Assembly: GCA_003447535.1 (NCBI GenBank) | Contig: DLYY01000018.1 | Span: forward strand, 1 to 7,929 | Origin: Bacteroidota bacterium | Lineage (GTDB): Bacteria > Bacteroidota > Bacteroidia > Chitinophagales > UBA8649 | DNA: 7,929 nt | Reading direction: 5' to 3' | Shown: piece by piece, positions 5,912-7,929 of the stretch | How positions within the stretch are numbered: position 1 is the stretch's first letter | Layout of the letters: each line of letters opens with the position of its first letter | Program-made: the position numbers and the translations under genes | The notes under the pieces: model-generated | The model's input: only the letters and a program-made list of their open reading frames with translations | Database searches by the model: none | Told to the model about the DNA's origin: nothing

Positions 5912-7804
5912 CTAATCATCGATTTGATCAGCTAAATCCGCCCACTCTTCATTGAGTTTATCTAAGTCCTTTACTTTCTGATTGTACCTATTTAAAAAGG
6001 CTTCATCACTTTGTAATTGGCTGTATTGTGCGGGGTCTTGAAGCGCTTGATTCATTTCATTGATTTTCGCTTCCAGCTTCTCAATTTTTCGCTCGATCTT
6101 GGCCAAGGATTTGCGTAAAGCATAATCATTGCCCTTCTTTTCCATGCTTACGGTGCGCTCAGATTCTTTCTCTACCCTTTCCCATTTGCGCATGGATTCA
6201 GCCTTCTTGAGCGCTAAAAAATCATTTATATCCCCGATATGGGGCTTTACTGTGTGATGATTAAACTCAAAAACCCGCTGCGTTAGGCCATTCAGAAAGT
6301 CTCTATCATGGGAAACGATAATCACCGTGCCTGTAAAATGTTGAATAGCCTCCTTTAAAATAGTCTTGGACTGCATATCAAGGTGGTTGGTAGGCTCATC
6401 AAGGATTAAAAGATTGTGAGGCTCCAACATTAACAAGGCTAATACTAAGCGCGAGCGCTCTCCTCCACTGAGCACTTTAACCTTTTTGTTTACCTCATCT
6501 CCTTGAAAAAGAAAGGCACCCAACAAGCCTCGAACTTTTGTTCGCATGTCGCCTGTTGCTTTATCGTCTACTGTTTCAAAAACGGTTTTATCTCCTGGAA
6601 TGGTCTCGGCCTGATGTTGAGCAAAAAATCCAAGAGAAAGGTTACTTCCAAGAGTTAGGTCTCCCTCAAAATCTAATTGATCGGCGATGCACTTGCTCAA
6701 CGTCGTCTTCCCCATTCCGTTCTTTCCAACAAAGGCTACTTTTTCACCACGTAAAATCTCAAAATCAACCGAACGAAACACTTCATTTGGGCCAAAAGAT
6801 TTTGCCACGTCTACTGCCTTAACCACTACTTTACCCGAACGAGGCGGATCAGGAAAACGAAACTTCATAGTAGCAATCGCATCATCATCCACCTCAAGAC
6901 GCTCAATGGCATCCACCTTGCGAATCAAACCTTGAGCAAACTTTGCTTTATTGGCCTTGGCGCGAAAACGCTCAATGTTTCGCTCCATTTGTTTTATTTG
7001 CCGTTCCTGATTTTTCTTTGCCGCCCGTTGCCGCTCGACATCTGAGGCTCGTTCTTCTAAGTATTTTGAATACGCGAATTTGTAATCGCGAGCACTTCCA
7101 TTGACAATTTCAATAGTTCGATTGGTCACCGCATCCAAAAATGCCCTATCGTGAGAGATGATTATCGCACTTCCCCCAAACTCCTGCAAATACCCTTCGA
7201 GCCAAAGAATAGATTCTATATCAAGATGATTTGTTGGCTCATCGAGCAATACAATATCCGGGTTAACTAATAATACCTTTGCTAACTCCACCCTCATTTG
7301 CCATCCCCCACTGAACGTATTCAAAGGCTTTGTCATATCGCGTGATTCAAAACCCAAGCCCTTTAAGACCCTTTCAATCCGTTCCTCTGCATGATCAGCG
7401 CCCATAGAGTCAAGCTGGATCTGCTTGTCGTTGAGATCATCTAAAATATCCATGTACGCGTCTGAGCTAAAATCTGTGGTCGTTTCTAAGCGCTGGACGA
7501 TGTCATTAATCTCTTGCTCTAAGTCTTGGATTACTTTGAGTGCTTTTTTAGTCTCCTCAAGGACGCTCAGAGAAGAAACCCCATCGAGATCTTGGGCGAG
7601 ATAGCCCATTCTATAATCCTTTGGTGTGTCAATTTGCCCTGATGTGGGTCGAAAACTTCCTAAAATAATCTTAAGCAGGGTGGACTTACCCGCACCATTT
7701 TTTCCGGTGAGTCCAATACGCTCACCAGCAGAAATCTGAAAACTCAGATTGTCAAAAAGGGCCTTTCCCCCGAATTCCATGGATATAGAGTTAATTGTAA
7801 GCAT
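5912..7804 (-). CDS. ABC-F family ATPase, YheS-like translation factor
   Basis: This is a complete 630-residue protein with two ATP-binding domains and no membrane segment, the hallmark of ABC-F proteins, which act at the ribosome E site. Domain 1 has Walker A GKNGAGKST (35-42 core), signature FSGGW (164-168), Walker B with LLDEPTNHLD (186-195, catalytic Glu189) and switch His218. An Arg/Lys-rich helical linker (about 240-316, with RFRAKANKAK near 279-288) is the tRNA-contacting P-site motif region. Domain 2 has GKNGMGKTT (360-368), LSGGER (445-450), LDEPTNHLD (468-476, Glu470) and His499. Residues 536-628 form a charged coiled-coil tail. GFFAQHQ (392-398), the linker and the tail resemble E. 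coli YheS, so a housekeeping role is more likely than antibiotic resistance; this is inference from recalled similarity. All catalytic residues are present. The ATG (complement of 7802-7804) lies 27 bases after the stop of the upstream same-strand gene, so the two may be cotranscribed. Confidence 0.95.
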   Translation of the reverse strand: MLTINSISMEFGGKALFDNLSFQISAGERIGLTGKNGAGKSTLLKIILGSFRPTSGQIDTPKDYRMGYLAQDLDGVSSLSVLEETKKALKVIQDLEQEINDIVQRLETTTDFSSDAYMDILDDLNDKQIQLDSMGADHAEERIERVLKGLGFESRDMTKPLNTFSGGWQMRVELAKVLLVNPDIVLLDEPTNHLDIESILWLEGYLQEFGGSAIIISHDRAFLDAVTNRTIEIVNGSARDYKFAYSKYLEERASDVERQRAAKKNQERQIKQMERNIERFRAKANKAKFAQGLIRKVDAIERLEVDDDAIATMKFRFPDPPRSGKVVVKAVDVAKSFGPNEVFRSVDFEILRGEKVAFVGKNGMGKTTLSKCIADQLDFEGDLTLGSNLSLGFFAQHQAETIPGDKTVFETVDDKATGDMRTKVRGLLGAFLFQGDEVNKKVKVLSGGERSRLVLALLMLEPHNLLILDEPTNHLDMQSKTILKEAIQHFTGTVIIVSHDRDFLNGLTQRVFEFNHHTVKPHIGDINDFLALKKAESMRKWERVEKESERTVSMEKKGNDYALRKSLAKIERKIEKLEAKINEMNQALQDPAQYSQLQSDEAFLNRYNQKVKDLDKLNEEWADLADQIDD

Positions 7805-7818
7805 ACTGAGCGAAAGTG

Positions 7819-7849
7819 CAAGTATACAGCACTAAGACGGCAGTCCCAA
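7819..7849 (-). promoter_or_regulatory. Possible promoter for the ABC-F gene
   Basis: On the minus strand TTG (7847-7849) is followed after 20 bases by TATACTTG (7819-7826), one mismatch from the Bacteroidota -7 consensus TAnnTTTG at a fitting spacing. It overlaps the end of the upstream gene and lies 14 bases before the ABC-F start codon, so the leader would be very short. Chance occurrence is quite possible. Confidence 0.3.
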
Positions 7850-7929
7850 GTCCTCGGCTATGCGATCCACGATTTGCTGGGCTGCAGGACAAGTTTTCAA
7901 GTTCTTTTCAAGCAAATTAAGTTGCTTTT
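7832..7929 (-). CDS. C-terminal end of an unidentified gene (5' partial, runs off the right edge)
   Basis: Reading the minus strand from the right edge, one frame stays open for 31 codons and ends at TAG (complement of 7832-7834); the other two frames stop within the first dozen codons. The predicted tail begins KQLNLLEKNLKTC and ends IAEDLGLPS, an amphipathic helical end with typical composition for a cytoplasmic protein. Too little is visible to name a family. It lies 27 bases upstream of the ABC-F start on the same strand, which suggests an operon with that gene. Confidence 0.55.
   Translation of the reverse strand, partial: KQLNLLEKNLKTCPAAQQIVDRIAEDLGLPS

Noticed and set aside
6538..6935. 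Two overlapping plus-strand open frames opposite the ABC-F gene
   Set aside because: They are antisense to the second ATPase domain, including its Walker A coding region. Their composition (many Ser/Arg/Pro, low complexity) looks like a reading shadow.
5912..7804. Antibiotic-resistance ABC-F protein
   Set aside because: The overall pattern is closer to housekeeping YheS-like proteins, and no resistance-type context is visible.

Overview
The window looks like chromosomal DNA of a gliding-type member of the Bacteroidota, most likely Flavobacteriia or a related class. Three things point there: a type IX secretion (T9SS) type-B C-terminal sorting domain, a PorP/SprF-family protein and a PorE-like TPR/beta-propeller protein. 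A-rich leaders without clear Shine-Dalgarno sites and one TAnnTTTG-type -7 element fit the same phylum. I cannot name the genus.

Bases 1-5580 (+ strand) form a tight three-gene unit. First comes the 3' part of a giant surface protein that runs off the left edge. It has about eight tandem-95-like (cadherin/Ig-like) repeats, a DxDxDG calcium-binding linker and a gliding-motility/T9SS type-B sorting domain. Three bases later starts a PorP/SprF-family outer-membrane protein. Twenty bases after that starts a TPR + PD40 propeller + carboxypeptidase-regulatory-domain protein that resembles PorE but has no OmpA peptidoglycan-binding end. By analogy with SprB/SprF, I read this as one large adhesin (or structural surface filament) encoded with dedicated secretion or anchoring partners. 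A short hairpin follows the third gene.

Bases 5604-5910 (+) hold a small AT-rich gene for a very basic 89-residue protein of unknown function. It is preceded by a 7-bp inverted repeat that overlaps a good match to a Bacteroidota -7 element. It ends one base from the convergent stop of the next gene.

Bases 5912-7804 (-) encode a complete two-ATPase ABC-F protein of the YheS-like type, expected to be a ribosome-associated translation factor. Upstream of it, on the same strand, are the last 31 codons of an unidentified gene that enters from the right edge. A possible promoter for the ABC-F gene overlaps that tail.

The most unusual features are in the adhesin. Its visible portion has almost no basic residues before the sorting domain: one Lys, no Arg and roughly 140 Asp/Glu in about 855 residues. 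It also has a pair of cysteines that is gained or lost together from repeat to repeat. No RNA genes, insertion sequences or CRISPR arrays were seen.
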